From: Agarophyton chilense | Taxonomy: Eukaryota; Rhodophyta; Florideophyceae; Gracilariales; Gracilariaceae | Direction of reading: 5' to 3' | NCBI GenBank assembly: GCA_030374765.1 | Contig: JARGXX010000129.1 | Span: forward strand, 868,001 to 932,000 | Length of the DNA: 64,000 bases | In this document: in pieces, positions 45,640 to 57,801 of the stretch | How positions within the stretch are numbered: position 1 is the stretch's first letter | Layout of the letters: each line of letters begins with the position of its first letter | Translations under genes and position numbers: made by a program | Notes under the pieces: generated by a model | What the model saw: only the letters and a program-made list of their open reading frames with translations | Told to the model about the DNA's origin: nothing | Databases searched by the model: none

Positions 45640-46035
45640 CTAGTTGTATGCCACGCATATCTTACACCAGTCTGTCTCACGGGCACTAGAAGACCTACAA
45701 GCGGTGTACGTTATGGAATTACAAATATCTTGCACCATTCCACGGACAACTTCGAGCATCTTTTCATCTACGACACCAGCACCAGTTGCTTTCAGATGTG
45801 CATATTCATTGTACAAACGAACGCCATTAGCTTCACGTCCAACGTTCATCACACGAGCAGCGCCGAACCTGTACTCATTGCTAGTTACATGCGCAGTAAC
45901 TACAGCGGTGCACAACACCAGAAGAACGGCGCCGATCACGTAGGTCATTTTGTTTGACGCGGTCGACATCGGATGGTTGAATGTACCGGGCTGATGGCCC
46001 ACCGGGATCGTTGCATACTCAGCGGAAGAAGCCAT
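45640..46035 (-). CDS. Small single-pass membrane protein, unknown
   Basis: 131 codons from ATG 46033-46035 (M-A-S-S-A-E-Y); the longer open frame upstream has no ATG. One hydrophobic segment at about residues 31-50 (V-I-G-A-V-L-L-V-L-C-T-A-V-V) with a 30-residue Ser/Thr/Pro head and an 80-residue tail holding three cysteines near the end. No family recognised. Length, composition and a clean membrane span make it likely real. Confidence 0.5.
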   Translation of the reverse strand: MASSAEYATIPVGHQPGTFNHPMSTASNKMTYVIGAVLLVLCTAVVTAHVTSNEYRFGAARVMNVGREANGVRLYNEYAHLKATGAGVVDEKMLEVVRGMVQDICNSITYTACRSSSARETDWCKICVAYN

Positions 46036-46530
46036 TGCGACCACAGGACGAACGAAGCTAAGAGGAAGTGAAGAGGAACGATGCTTTGCAGAAAAGTCGC
46101 TTTTCGACAACAGGGGCGTCGTGACTGACGGTGATTGCTGCGCTGCCGTGTCGGGATCGTTTTACCAGCGTGTTGGTGCATAGTGTATGTCAAGGTCACG
46201 CCAAACTTTGTTTGGCGCATTGTGAATTGGAAGCAAAGAAACGCACGAGGTGCTTGTTTGATGGGCCGTTTGACGCCACCTACTGTAGTACTGAAACTCA
46301 TACATTGAAGCAGCCGAGTATGGTGACGTGCGCAGTTTGGATGCAACTCGGGGATTCTTCTAGGATCACGTTTCCGTGGGTGATTTGTGACCACAAACCA
46401 AGTTAAGAAGACAGCGACCGCAACCAGGCGGGTGGACCCAGATTTTGAAACGATAGATACTGGGAGACTCCTCAAAACTCAATGTAGTATGTAGGCACAA
46501 CTTTTTGCACTGTAATCCAAAAATACATAC
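46036..46530. other. Intergenic up to the MULE element
   Basis: No gene seen; short ORFs only. Confidence 0.4.
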
Positions 46531-46538
46531 ACAAATTG

Positions 46539-46820
46539 GGGACTACGGAGAATCTACATGCTGTCGTGAAAGTTTGAAAAATGGAGGAGACCCTCACGTA
46601 ATTCTGGGCCAGATCCTCACCCCGGTTCACGTGAGGATCCTCAAGATTCTCAGCTCCCATTGGCAAGTTCAGAATCTATCACGCTTTGTGACCTGCTCTG
46701 TGACAGATCCTGCGCTTGTGCTTTCGTCTGAACTAGTCCCTCATCAAGGCACAAGTGTGCAGCAATCAGCTCAGACCATCCTCGCTTTTTATTAGACTAG
46801 AGCCGATCGGATCTGCATTC
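46539..46820 (+). repeat. Left terminal inverted repeat of the MULE
   Basis: 282 bp, inverse of 59063-59321. It is longer by about 23 bp because of an insertion near 46785-46802. Confidence 0.88.
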
Positions 46821-47074
46821 CAAGAGTTCCATTACAAATTGCGCGCGCTTCAACCTCAACACGTTTTTCGTCAGCACTGGTAGGATGCTCATTATTGAGC
46901 GTCAGGATTGTTTACAACTTTCATCATCTTTTCCATTGCTCCACTAATATTCTGTCTCTCTAAAGTTCTTCTTTGTCGCTCGGTTTCAGAAAGAACCTTG
47001 TTCTCAATGTAGTGCGTTGTAGTGCGTTTTTTGTTTTGCGTTTCCTTTGGATCTCTCCAAAAATGACTTCTTCC
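46821..47074. other. MULE inner non-coding region, left
   Basis: Between the left inverted repeat and the end of the transposase; nothing else seen. Confidence 0.5.
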
Positions 47075-48266
47075 TTATCTTTGCTTTAACGACACCTTTT
47101 TTGGATTACTAACAAGCAAAACTGATGATTGTTCTTCGTTGTTGTTTCCACTGATCAAATTGACGCAAGAAGGTGTATTTGTGACGGAAAGGTGAGAAGT
47201 TGTTGGAAATCGCCCAATCCTTAGGTTTTCAAGGCCCTTTTTGAGGAACGTCAGAAGATTCTGAACCGCAACACGACGGATACTCTCCGCAACTCTGTGC
47301 ATCTGGTCAGTCGTGGCTCGGCAATCAAAATGAATAGCATAGGCCGAGAACTCACTTTCCATCGTGTTCTTCATTTTGTCTATGAGATCTTGAATTGTAG
47401 TGCTCTGGAGAAGATCCTCATACCTCTCCCGTTTGCTTTCTGGTTCCTGGTCTACGACAGAATCAAGTGGGCCCTTGTCAGTTCTGAACTGATGTCCAAT
47501 GGATCCCATTTATTTTCGCAAGTCCACAATATCCGCCAACTACCAACCTTCCCCCATTTTGTTCCAATATGGATGCCAGAAGCTTTCTAAACGGAACCGC
47601 GCCTCCAACACGAGTCTATGTTCTGGCCATCGTTCGGAGATATCTGGGTACACTGTTGCAACCATCGTTACATGAGCACATGGAAACCAGTCCGATAAGA
47701 AATTCTCGCATGTGCATCCACCGGAAGGAACTTTGTCATACCTGGAGTCCTTGTAAACGTATACCTGGTATGTGGCTGCAAATTAGAATGTGGAGTTGGC
47801 TTTTGGCGCGTACGAGAATCCAAGAGTGAGGATCAGGACAAGTTTGTCGTCCGAGAGATAAAGATCCTCATTATCAACTTCAAACATCCCCCAATTAACA
47901 TCAATATTTCGGGTCACATATGCATTGACAACTTTGAACCTCATGGCGTGCTTCGCACTTTTTTCTATGAATTTCTGCAGACTGTATCCAGTTACAGAAG
48001 ATACCAATCTGGTCCTCACATCCCGCGGGAAAGGCAATTGGCAAGCACTGAGTTTGTTCATAAGAGAGGAGTCGTGGGCATTGAATGACTTCCCTCTATC
48101 CTATCGAAGGCGTTTAGTTATTTTTGCCATCTCTTCTGGAAGTTCAGAGAAAGGGACTCGTGGTCCCACGATTATTTTTTGATATTTTGAGTTGGATCCT
48201 TCGGTGTACCCAGTTTCCTGAAACAAGAATCGACGGGGGAGGTACACCTGTTTGTAGCAGCTGATA
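47075..48266 (-). pseudogene. MULE transposase, distal part with SWIM zinc finger
   Basis: Minus strand. A block with E-T-G-Y-T-E-G-S-N-S (48101-48250) fits the T-S-x-x-E-G-S-H region around the last catalytic acid of MULE/FAR1 transposases. Then, after a TAG at 48101, S-V-T-G-Y-S-L-Q-K-F (47783-48061). After a frame change comes the SWIM finger, C-T-C-E-N-F...F-P-C-A-H (about 47680-47720), followed by a C-terminal tail to 47075. Several stops and frame changes. The 5' part of the gene is on the far side of element C. Confidence 0.8.
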
Positions 48267-48267
48267 A

Positions 48268-49734
48268 GAGGAGATAGATTCTCATGGAGAAAATGATTCA
48301 GACCCCGACTCGTCAGACTCCAGTTCCGATACGAGTTCATCGTCGGATGATGACCGTAAAGGTAAGAAGAAGAAGAAACCGAACAGGTCCACGAAGAAGT
48401 CGTCGAAAAAGAACCGAAAGTGTAAAAAGCGATACAATGAGTCGCCCGACTCTGAGTCGGACACCGAAATGGACCTGGAGGTGCACCAACCCTTGAACGA
48501 TATGTTCACCAAAGCGGTTGACTACAGGACTTATCGGTTGATCAACAAGTCTTCTGAATACATCCAAGAGGTCCCTCAGAAGATTACTAAGCACCACAAG
48601 AAGCTCAGCTTCCAAATGGGTGACACAACCTTCACAGGTACGGATCCTATTGCGGTGATTGAGTTTCTACAGAAGTTCAAGATTGCATGTGACCAAAATG
48701 GTTTTTCCGAGGGCGCTGCTATGTGGCTATTTCAGTTTTACCTTAAAGGACAAGCATACTACTTGCTGCATGGTAGGCTCCGCGGCAACACCTTAGCGAT
48801 GGATGAGGATGGCACAGAGATGTTGGAGTCATACCCAGAAGTGGTCATTTTCCTTTTGGAAACACACGCCACCGATGAGGTTATCCAAGAGGCTTACTCG
48901 GAAGTCCTTGCTTACCATCAAAGGTCTTGGCAAACCGAATCGGAGTTTTCGCTCGCGCTGTGGAATCGGGCAACCCGCTGTGGTAATGTGTTCAATACCT
49001 CTCGGTTAAAGTCGCTAATTGCCGACAATGTCGACAAAGCGATCCGTTCCCAGGTACGCAACTACCTGGCCACTAACCGAAAGGTAGACTACAATGGGCT
49101 GGCTCGATACTCCCAGGGCCTTGGAGATACCCTTCGGCTGGGAAAGAGACCAGCCGTGCCTCTAACCTCGAAGGATAAACCGAAAAGGTCGGTCTTGGAA
49201 ATTGAAGATAGCACAACCTCAGAGAGTAGCTCGCACCTCAAAGTACCTACAGGAACCGCTGTCCACTTGGTAGCGACCCAGGGGCGGTTCTCGAAACCTT
49301 CGACGGTAGGAAATTGGTCGTCAACGCGTACACCAAACTCGGTACAATCGCGGCCAAGTTCGGTGAGCTCGCATAGGATGCCAGGAGCGAGCTCCAATAA
49401 CTCGCCACCCACATCCTACGCCACTGCTCCTACCAACCAGGTTTCGAGGCCCCCCTCAATGGTAACGCGAGACCCCCAAACTGGAGGCCTCGTTTGCTGG
49501 TTTTGTCTCGCTACAGACCATTTGGCAAACAATTGCGCTAACTTTCCTCCAGGGATGAGAGACCAGTTGATTCAGGCTCGCATGCAGAATCACCAACGCC
49601 TCTATAAGTCTTCAACACAAGCACCAAATAGGTTCCAACCCCGTACACCGGTACAGGTCAATACCATCGAGGAAACACCAAACGTGGACTCAACCCCTCC
49701 CGTACAGGAGGAAAACACCGAATGGTTGGCGTAA
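48268..49734 (+). pseudogene. gag: Gag of element C, N-terminus missing
   Basis: Open from 48268 with a Ser/Asp tract and Lys-rich stretch as in A and B, then a capsid-like domain and zinc knuckle C-W-F-C-x4-H-x4-C near 49495-49540. The frame runs to TAA at 49732-49734 with no internal stop, so capsid and nucleocapsid are fused here. The first Met in the remaining frame is 48469 but is not the native start. Confidence 0.85.
49710..49716 (+). promoter_or_regulatory. Candidate -1 frameshift site, gag to pol of element C
   Basis: GGAAAAC, 15 nt before the gag stop; pol is in the -1 frame and overlaps gag. Confidence 0.45.
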
Positions 49735-52700
49735 TGGCCGAACCCAACCTGAAATCGGAAGGCCAATCGATACCCGGAACCTTGAAGGTGGAAGTGAACA
49801 CGTCACAACAAGTTCCGCTTTGTCATATGAAGTACAACAACTATAAAGTACGTGCTTCAATGTGTCTCTCCGATCGCCTTGCGGTTCCGGTCACCTGCGT
49901 GCTGGATACGGGGGCCAGCCCAAACGTCCTGAACTCCCGCGTCATCCCTGAGGCGGTACTTCGGAACTTGAGCCGACCTCCCGACAACAACCCGCTGGTG
50001 GATGGAAATAAGCGCCCATTAAACCTTCGAGGTATGCTCCCCACTGTGGTGCAGCTCGGACACCTCAAGGTGAGACTGCAATTCTTTGTTGTCGACCGTT
50101 TACCAACAGACTGCCTACTAGGTACGAACTTCATTGACAGACATGTCAAAGCAATCCTTCCTGATTCCCGTACCGTCGCCTTACGTTACGGGGGACGAAT
50201 GGTCATTTTAGGTAATACGGAAACCAAACGGGGATGGTTCGTCAAACCGAAAAAGACGATATCCACCGAAACGGTCCCCAACAAAGTGTGCATTACCAAA
50301 CAGGTTGTTATCCCGCCAATGCACCAAATATTGGTATCGGTGTCGTGTGCGACCCCCGGGCTGGTCATACTACAAAACCATCCGAGGTTAGCACATCGAC
50401 ACCTCACCTTGATGGCCAACGGGATTGTCGACAACATCCCAAATCAACCCTTTAAGGTGTGTCTCAGTAACTTCAGCAGTCACGACGTGAAGTTGCCGAA
50501 GAGTACCAATGTTGGCATCGCACTACCGGCACCACAAGGGGTCTTCGCTGTAGCTCACACTGATCTCGGTGAGGTCGCCTTCGATAAGGAAGGGCGGTGC
50601 GCAAATGCGTCCACAACCACAAAGGTATCGATAAATACCAACTTGGAATCAAAGCTAACCGATAAGGCATCGGTAGACAAAGAACAGGAACCTGACCCTG
50701 AGAGGCAATGGCAAGATACAGTCCAGATCGGTGAAGATAATGGCGAACTGCGGGGCCGTATTATCGACCTTCTGGAGGAGTTCGAAACCATGTGGTCAGG
50801 CCATCTGGACCACATTAAGGCCACACAGCATCGCATCGAGCTCCGCCCAGACTCAAAGCCGATTTAGCAGCAACCATACCGTGCAGGTCCGAAGGCGGGA
50901 GAAGTAGAACTCAAAGAAGTGGAGCGAATGCTCCAAGAAGGGGTAATTGAACCAGCCATCTCAGATTGGGCTAGTCCCGTGGTTCTGGTTCAGAAGAAAG
51001 GGGATAACCGTATAAGGTTCTGTGTAGACTACAGGAGGCTCAATAGCTTGACCGTCAGGGATTCGTACCCGATTCCTAGAATGGATGAGTGCATCGACTC
51101 CTTGGGAGATGCGCAGATATTTACCACGTTGGATGCCAATTGTGGTTATTGGAAGGTACCCGTAGGTGAGGAAGATCGAGACAAAACGACCGTCACGTGC
51201 CATGCAGGTTTGTTTCGCTTCACGCGGATGCCTTTCGGGTTGTGCAATGCTCCAGCCACCTTTCAAAGGGCGCTGGACATCATCCTTTCGAAGGTTAAAT
51301 AGACAACCGCCTTGGTATACATCGATGATGTAATCATCTATTCCAGATCGGTAGAACAGCATTTTGTTCACGTACGCACCGTACTAACTATCCTAGCTGA
51401 GGCGGGGGTGACGCTGAAGCTACGCAAATGCGTCTTCTTTACCAGAACGGTTGAATACCTGGGCCACATCATAGGCCCTGGTACCCTAGAGGTTGCGCCG
51501 AGCAACATTAGAGCCGTAAGGGAGGTCAAGGTGCCACGATCCCAGACAGACGTACGATCCTTTATAGGTTTATGTAATGTCTATCGTCGCTTCGTGAAGG
51601 GATTCGCGAAAATAGCGGCTCCCCTCAACAAGAAGCTCCAGAAAGGTGAATCTGAACGGTTTGAGAATCTATCGAATGACGAAATGGATACCTTTGAGTA
51701 ATTGAAACGAGCGTTGTTGTCGCCGCCAATATTAGCGTTACCGAAAACAGGTCTACCGTACACGCTGAATACAGATGCATCCCATGCCCAAATTGGATGT
51801 TGTCTCATGCAGGAGCAGCAAAACGGAGATAAATTACCTATAGGGTACTGGAGCCGCGCTATGAATGAGGCGGAGCAGAACTACACGGTAGCCGAGAAGG
51901 AATGTCTAGCAGTAGTGTGGAGCATGTTGATGCTCCGTCCATACCTTTATGGTAAGCGCTTTACGTTGCGCACGGACCACGACGCCTTAAGGTGGATCCT
52001 CAGACTCGCAGATGCGTCTGGTAGACTTGCCCGTTTGAGGGTGAGACTTTCGGAGTTTGAATACTACGTAGAGTACCGTCCATGTATCAGGCACAACATA
52101 GCTGACGCTATGTCACGCTTAAACACCTCAGGGTTAGAGACAGAACCTGTGGACAATGATATCACTTGCTTTTTGGTGTCATCAAACCAAAATGGTACCG
52201 GCGAACACCTAGAAGGATGTTGGGACTTACCTGAAGAAGGTTCTTTGCGGAACACGGACATGGCAACGCAGATACTGACCCTAGAGGAAACGAACGTCAT
52301 GCCCGTAACCCGAGAGGAATTTCTACGAGAACAGGCCCAGGATGCGTACTGCAGAACCCTGGCTGACCAAACTGGTTTAAAAGGATCACTGTTCGATGTG
52401 GGCCACAATGGGTACATCTTGAGAAGGTCAACCTTGGATGGTAGCCTTCAAAAGGTGGTTCCGAAGGCACTGCGCCCGAGAGTCTTGTATCTCGCGTACT
52501 ACCCGCGACTATCGGGACACCCCGGTGCCACTAGGATGTATTACACCTTGAGGCAACGGTTCTATTGGCCTCATATGGCCCATGATGTGTATACCTTTGT
52601 AGGTCAATGCGAATCCTGTGTTCGTACCCGCGATGGTATTCGAAAGCATCGAAAGTACCTCAAGCTGTTTCCAGCAGCGGGTCCGCTGGAGTTTGTTGCG

Positions 52701-53523
52701 ATAGACCTTATAGGACCACTTCCCAAGACCAAGAACGGGTATCAGCACATTCTAGTGATCACCGACAGGTTCTCGAAGCTCACGAGAGCGATACTTTTCA
52801 AAGGATACGAAGTCAACTACGCTGGCGATCGCGTTCCTCAACAATTGGGCCTACCCGTATGGTGCACCACTGTACCTACTTACCGATAATGGTGCAAACT
52901 TGGCATCGAAGTTCTTCGAAGCAGTCTCTAACCTCTTGGATATCAAGCACTATTTCACTACTGCCTACCACCCGCAGACGAACGAACAGGTCGAGCGCTT
53001 TACCCACACATTGGTGTCAAGGCTACGACACTATACGGAAGAGCACCAAACTGGGTGTGATGAGCTGGTGCAACCGCTCACCTACTCCTATAACCTTCAG
53101 GTACAGCGGAAAACGCAGACCACTCCCTTTGATTTGGTTCTTTCGCGACACCCCCAAGGTATTGTAGTGCAGGGAGATCATACCACCAGCACTGCAGCTG
53201 GCGCACTGACCCCTGCCCAAGTCAAGCGAAATACCCTTGTGAGGTTGAGGAGGGCTCTCAAACATGCAGAGAGCCTCCTCACTGCAGCCCAGAAGCGGTA
53301 CAAGGCCGAGTACGACCGTTGGGTAGCCGAAGTGGTCTCTGTATCTGCGGGACAATATGTCTACATGGACAACCCACCTTCAGGTAAAAGACCACGACCG
53401 GGTGATGAAGCAGACGACGAAGCTATTGACAGAGATATCAATTCGAAGCTTCTACCCAAATCAGTGGGACCTTATAAGGTATTGAACGCATCAGACCACA
53501 CCGTTACCGTTGAACAAGATTGA
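49722..53523 (+). pseudogene. pol: Pol of element C, stops and a frameshift
   Basis: Protease D-T-G-A-S-P-N; RT with Y-I-D-D-V-I; RNase H with T-L-N-T-D-A-S; integrase with C-E-S-C zinc pair, D in V-A-I-D-L-I-G, D in T-D-N-G-A, E in E-Q-V-E-R-F. Stops at 50865, 51300 and about 51699, a frameshift near 52840 inside the integrase, and TGA at 53521. The RT stop at 51300 lies just before the catalytic Y-x-D-D. Confidence 0.9.
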
Positions 53524-53841
53524 ATACCGAATACGATATCAATTGACCGTATTACAGTGGCACCTGAAACGGTTCAACATCGCATTGAGGCAGGCACCTC
53601 AGCCCGAGAGCGCTGAGCGGTAGCTCTGCGCACTCGACCCTCGGAGGACCCCACCCCAATTGAGGTGAACGATCACCGTCAACGTGATGATCCGGATTAC
53701 AACCCTTTAACAGGGACGGAAATTGAACCCCAACGGTAACAACGGAAGCTCCCGACCCGGCTCCCACACAAGAAGCTCCCAACTCGGAACATATGAACTT
53801 TCAAGGTAGCGTTCCCGCGAAAGATCAGGACCAAACCTCAA

Positions 53842-54022
53842 AAGAATTTCCCGTTGACCGTCTGGTGGGCCACACGCGAACCTACAATGGTCTGAAATAC
53901 ACCGTCAGGTGGTACGGCTAGGGCCCAGAAGGGGACCCCCTCGAACCCCCAGCCGCAATACACCCACACTTCCGTATCAGGTATTGGCGCCGTCGCAAGG
54001 AGCCGATGCCTGCAGATGGCTA
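53842..54022 (+). pseudogene. Chromodomain remnant of element C
   Basis: V-D-R-L-V-G-H...L-K-Y-T-V-R-W-Y-G, then TAG at about 53921, then G-P-E-G-D-P-L-E-P. Matches the chromodomains of A and B. Several stops separate it from pol. Confidence 0.7.
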
Positions 54023-54183
54023 ACCTTAGACCTTCGTGGTACTCAGGCTTAAGGAAGGAGGAGAAAATACGTCGTTTTCCGCAGAAGGTGGACGCATATG
54101 TGTGTCAGATTACCTACGAGGGAGGACACGAAAGAACAACCAAATGTAACAGTAGAGGAGACAAGAAGAGACAACAATTTACT

Positions 54184-54564
54184 TTAAGAAGGACCTGTCG
54201 GTTTAGGAGCAATGGAATCAGGAGGACCCGTGTTATTGACCAACCAAGGAGGAAAACTTGGAGAAATGCTAGGAGCCATCGACCTAGGAGGTAGAGAAGG
54301 AGCGGTAGCCCCGCCACTGGGGAGAGGAGTCGAAACCAAAAGAGGATGAACGAAAGGAACGGCCGGAGCGGGTTGAAAAACCGCAGGGTTCAAGTTAGCA
54401 CCAAGAAAAGAATCCGTCAAGGGATCAGATGGCGCATCAGCAGAGACGCCTGCCAGATTGGCAACCTGACGGGTGGCCAGTTGGTACATGTCCAACTGGA
54501 ACTGATTCTGGAACTCACCAAGCTGGTTCAGCACCTTCAGGTATTGCGCATGGCGCGGCAGCAA
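54184..54564 (-). pseudogene. Antisense ORF remnant of element C (C-terminal part)
   Basis: 126 codons with L-L-P-R-H-A-Q-Y-L-K, Q-L-D-M-Y-Q-L-A-T-R-Q-V-A-N and a Pro-rich tail. Matches element D at 63893-64000, also opposite to gag-pol. The rest of the ORF is missing through a deletion at 54563-54574. Confidence 0.75.
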
Positions 54565-55030
54565 ACCTTCAAGGAAAGCCGGACAGCACTATTACGGTCG
54601 CGATGCCGCCAATCAAGGACAGCAATACCTTAAGGGTTGTGGAGCAGTGGAAACGACCAGGCAGGACGGCGCGGGCAGGGACCTAGGAGGGAAATGAAGT
54701 TTGAACAACCGGGAAAGGAGCAATACCAACTTGTTTAAACAGTGGGCTATGCGGGAGCAGAATCGCAAGCACGCAGGGCCACTACCGAAAAGGCGTCCGC
54801 GAGCGCGCTAGTTATACTTCATCGCCTTCATGACAGTCCCTACCTGAATGGTTGTCGCTCAATTCGTACGCCGACGTCGTCGCGCGCCCTCCCCAACCGA
54901 CACTGGTGCCGAGTTATGAACCTCAAGGGATCGCGCGTCGTGCACAGACACTACTCCGATGCCCGCGCCGCTGTCGCTCGCTACAACTCTATGGTTTGAT
55001 GGAAGGAAACACGGGGCGTGCCTCACGGGT

Positions 55031-55042
55031 AGGAAGGGGGTC
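55031..55042 (+). other. Polypurine tract of element C
   Basis: AGGAAGGGGGTC directly before the LTR start TGTCG; same in D. Confidence 0.65.
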
Positions 55043-55648
55043 TGTCGTAAAGTGGCGGAAGGGCTGACCTTTGAGGTTGTCGATATACTACACTGACCTT
55101 GTAGGTGATGGATGCGAGGGATCATCGGCCATGCAGCTCCGGGAGAGCTACCATCTAGGTGTTGTCAGCCACGTGTAGTGTTGACCTGTACCTTCTGGTT
55201 GAGTAATTGTTAGTAATTGTAATTGTAATTATGTTTATTTTAGTACAGTGGTGGAGTGGCCACCTGGCACTGTAGCCAGTGCTGGCCAGGTCTCTGGCAC
55301 CTCCCGGGTGATCTGGAGAGTGTAGTCCACTGTATGTAGGGAACTGCACCTCCCCCATCCTAATCTGATAAAGACAGGCACCCCTTGGGTCATGAATATT
55401 TCTTTTGGTGCATCGTTTCTCAACTACCACACAGGCTTTCCCGAGCGTCGACGGCTACCATCGTTCACCTACACGGTATAGGCTAGTTGCCCCGCCGTTT
55501 GCCCCTGTGGGTTTTCACGGTGTCCTGTTCCCATCGAGGTTTATTACGTCTACCTTCTAAGGTTGAGCCTCACCACGCTCCCTACAATTGAGCGTCACCA
55601 CGCTCCCGAGACAAGACAGTAGCATCCCCAAGAGGTGATTTTATGACA
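55043..55648 (+). repeat. 3' LTR of element C
   Basis: 606 bp starting TGTCGTAAA and ending TTTTATGACA. Inverse match to 60478-61111 (element D). Confidence 0.78.
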
Positions 55649-56528
55649 TGATATACTCCGTCGCAGAGAGTAGAGCTCTTCCTGCATTTGCGAGAACCAC
55701 TGTGTACGACCGATCTTTTCGCACCACCGAGCCACGTTTCCTTTTTGATTCTGGTTCAAATGCCAATCGTCCAAAGTGACGTAAGATTAGGGACAAACAC
55801 TGCGGAGGGCCGCTAAACAAGATTCACTTTGGTCGATTGTGAAACAACTCGGAGATATACGTATGCAGTCGAGGAACTTTTTTAAGATCCAAATGAAGCT
55901 TTCTGTCGTCTCATTCTTCAAATATCTCATAAAGAAGATTTTTAAGTGACCGTCATTGTCATGGCCGTTGAAGGTGACAAACCGGAAGGCCAAAGCGGTT
56001 ATGCACAGCCTTGCCATCAAGTGAAACCCCTGGAATAATGCCGTATCGCTCGTAGTCTTGTCGCCACTCCTCAAAACACCACCCAGCATAGCTTAAAGAG
56101 TTCTCTGCGTCTGTTGAGCAGTATACATAGTTTCGCTGATGGTCATCTACGAGATTATATTAATTGTTGTACATACGAAGGCATTCCTTGTCTCTAGGGT
56201 TTCGTGTGTCTGAGATGTATTTCAATCTTTTCCGGAAAAGGTCCTTATCGAATCGTATGCTGTATTTGTCTTCTAAAATTTTGAGGATATCGGTGTACCT
56301 TAAACGCAGTTTCTGATACATATGGTTCGCCTCAGCTTCCAGTTTCGGTGGTAGCTTTGTCCGAAATATTTTCCTATCTGCCTTGTGATTGTGATGTGCC
56401 TTCGATATGTGAACGTCGTATCCCCAAAGTTCTCTTCCACCAGATTCCGATCGTGATAGTTTCACGCGACGCACGCAAAAAGAAAAGGGGCATTTGTATC
56501 GCTCGTTTTGAGATAGGCCGCATATCAA
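55649..56528 (-). pseudogene. MULE transposase, zinc module and DDE domain
   Basis: 56160-56528 carries a C-x4-C ... H-x-x-H-N-H-like module (Y-K-C-P-F-S-F-C-V-R-R-V to H-H-N-H-K), as in the FAR1/FLYWCH-WRKY N-terminal domains of MULEs. 55787-56089, in another frame, has G-D-K-T-T-S-D-T, F-N-G-H-D-N-D-G, E-T-T-E-S-F-I-W and F-T-I-D-Q-S-E-S-C, the MULE DDE core with its first two acidic residues. Past a TAA the frame continues D-W-H-L-N-Q-N-Q to about 55655, where element C's LTR cuts it. Confidence 0.82.
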
Positions 56529-56699
56529 GTACCCTCTTGAGAAGACTTTGATACCTTCACTGCGCTCGTACGTGGAGTACCTAATGTGCAGATTGAATCC
56601 ACAACACTTTGATATGTATTGTAAGTGTTGCAGGATCTTTTCGTCAGCTGTAGCCTAAACTGAACTTAGAAATGCGGCAAAAGCATCGCGAACATATCA

Positions 56700-57801
56700 T
56701 TACTCGTATTCTTCTCTCAGTTCTAATAGGGCAGCGTCATTCTCTTCTGTAGATGCGCTGAGATCCTGACTTTTTGGATAGTCATGACGTCCATGATCCG
56801 CACTCTTCGTATCCTCCTCCTTCCATTCAACTTCACTCTTGGGGTACGGTTCGGGCATGCCGCTGTCTTTTTCTTGACGCATTACAGTATCATTCTCAAA
56901 AGCTTCTTTGTCTCTGAAGGCAGCTTCCATCTGGCTCCAAATGACCTCGGGTATCTTCTCTTCATTTTGCCACTAACCTCAGGAGCGCCAGTCTCACCAT
57001 TGCCTCTAACTACTGCTTTCATTAATAGGGAAACGAAAGTAGTCAGATCTCTCTGTCTTAGTTACAGCGAAACATTATATCATTCTCAACATACCTCTGC
57101 TGTGCCTTCACACTCTTCCGTGACATCAACGACAGAATCGTCACTGTCCACTTCCTTCACTGCATGAGATGTAACGCCCTGTGCTGTGGATTGGCCCTCT
57201 AATTGTATACCCAGGGACACTAGCGAAGCTCCATGAGACTCCGAGAGACTCTCTGAGGTGCTTGTATGAATGAAAAGGATTCCCAGGCTCTTCAAACGGC
57301 TTTTCTTTTTAGAGTCCTTGCCGCTTTAGCTCTTCTTTTGCACTCATTTTGATGGAGTTCTGTCTGATTATGATTGTGAGCGTTCTCTCCTTGAATCTCC
57401 CATTTCATCCCATGAGACAAGAGCTTAGCGACAAATGCCGCCTTGCAAGAAGTGCCTTTGGGGTATTTCTTGTAACGCAAGCAACGGATTCGGGCACTGA
57501 TCTTGTATTTCGTGTGTCTCGTAAACGATATACATAAATGGATACCGTATGCATAACCGTCTTTTCCCATGTCTCGAATATGCCCTGGGAGATCCTCAAC
57601 TACAGTAGCAACAACCTCGGGCCTCAGTATCTTCTTATTTTTCTGGTCCTCTTCTTCTCTCGAGCCCGAAGACACAATCTCCCTTACATGTTTTTCTTTC
57701 AACTGAGGATCTGTTCTTCTCCACGACTGGCCTGATGGGAGTGCAACCAAGTAAGGTATCAGATGGAGCGTCATTCGTTGCAATATGTACCGTGTTCCCA
57801 T
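56700..57801 (-). pseudogene. MULE transposase N-terminal region, second zinc-like module
   Basis: 57292-57801 has an A-Y-G-I-H-L-C-I-S-F...C-L-R-Y-K-K-Y...C-K-A-A-F...H-N-H-N-Q pattern, again FLYWCH/WRKY-like with Cys/Cys/His-x-His. 56700-56930 is an acidic linker in another frame. Two such modules in a row suggest either a tandem domain or two separate ORFs. Confidence 0.5.

Larger units (their letters stand above)
48267..55648 (+). mobile_element. Ty3/gypsy chromovirus C, 5'-truncated, inserted in the MULE
   Basis: Runs from a gag missing its N-terminus through pol, a chromodomain remnant, a remnant of the antisense ORF, a polypurine tract and a 606-bp 3' LTR. No 5' LTR or primer-binding site is present. 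TGATA flanks both sides (48262-48266 and 55649-55653), but MULE sequence also seems to be missing at the left edge, so this match may be chance. C and D form a family distinct from A and B. Confidence 0.88.
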
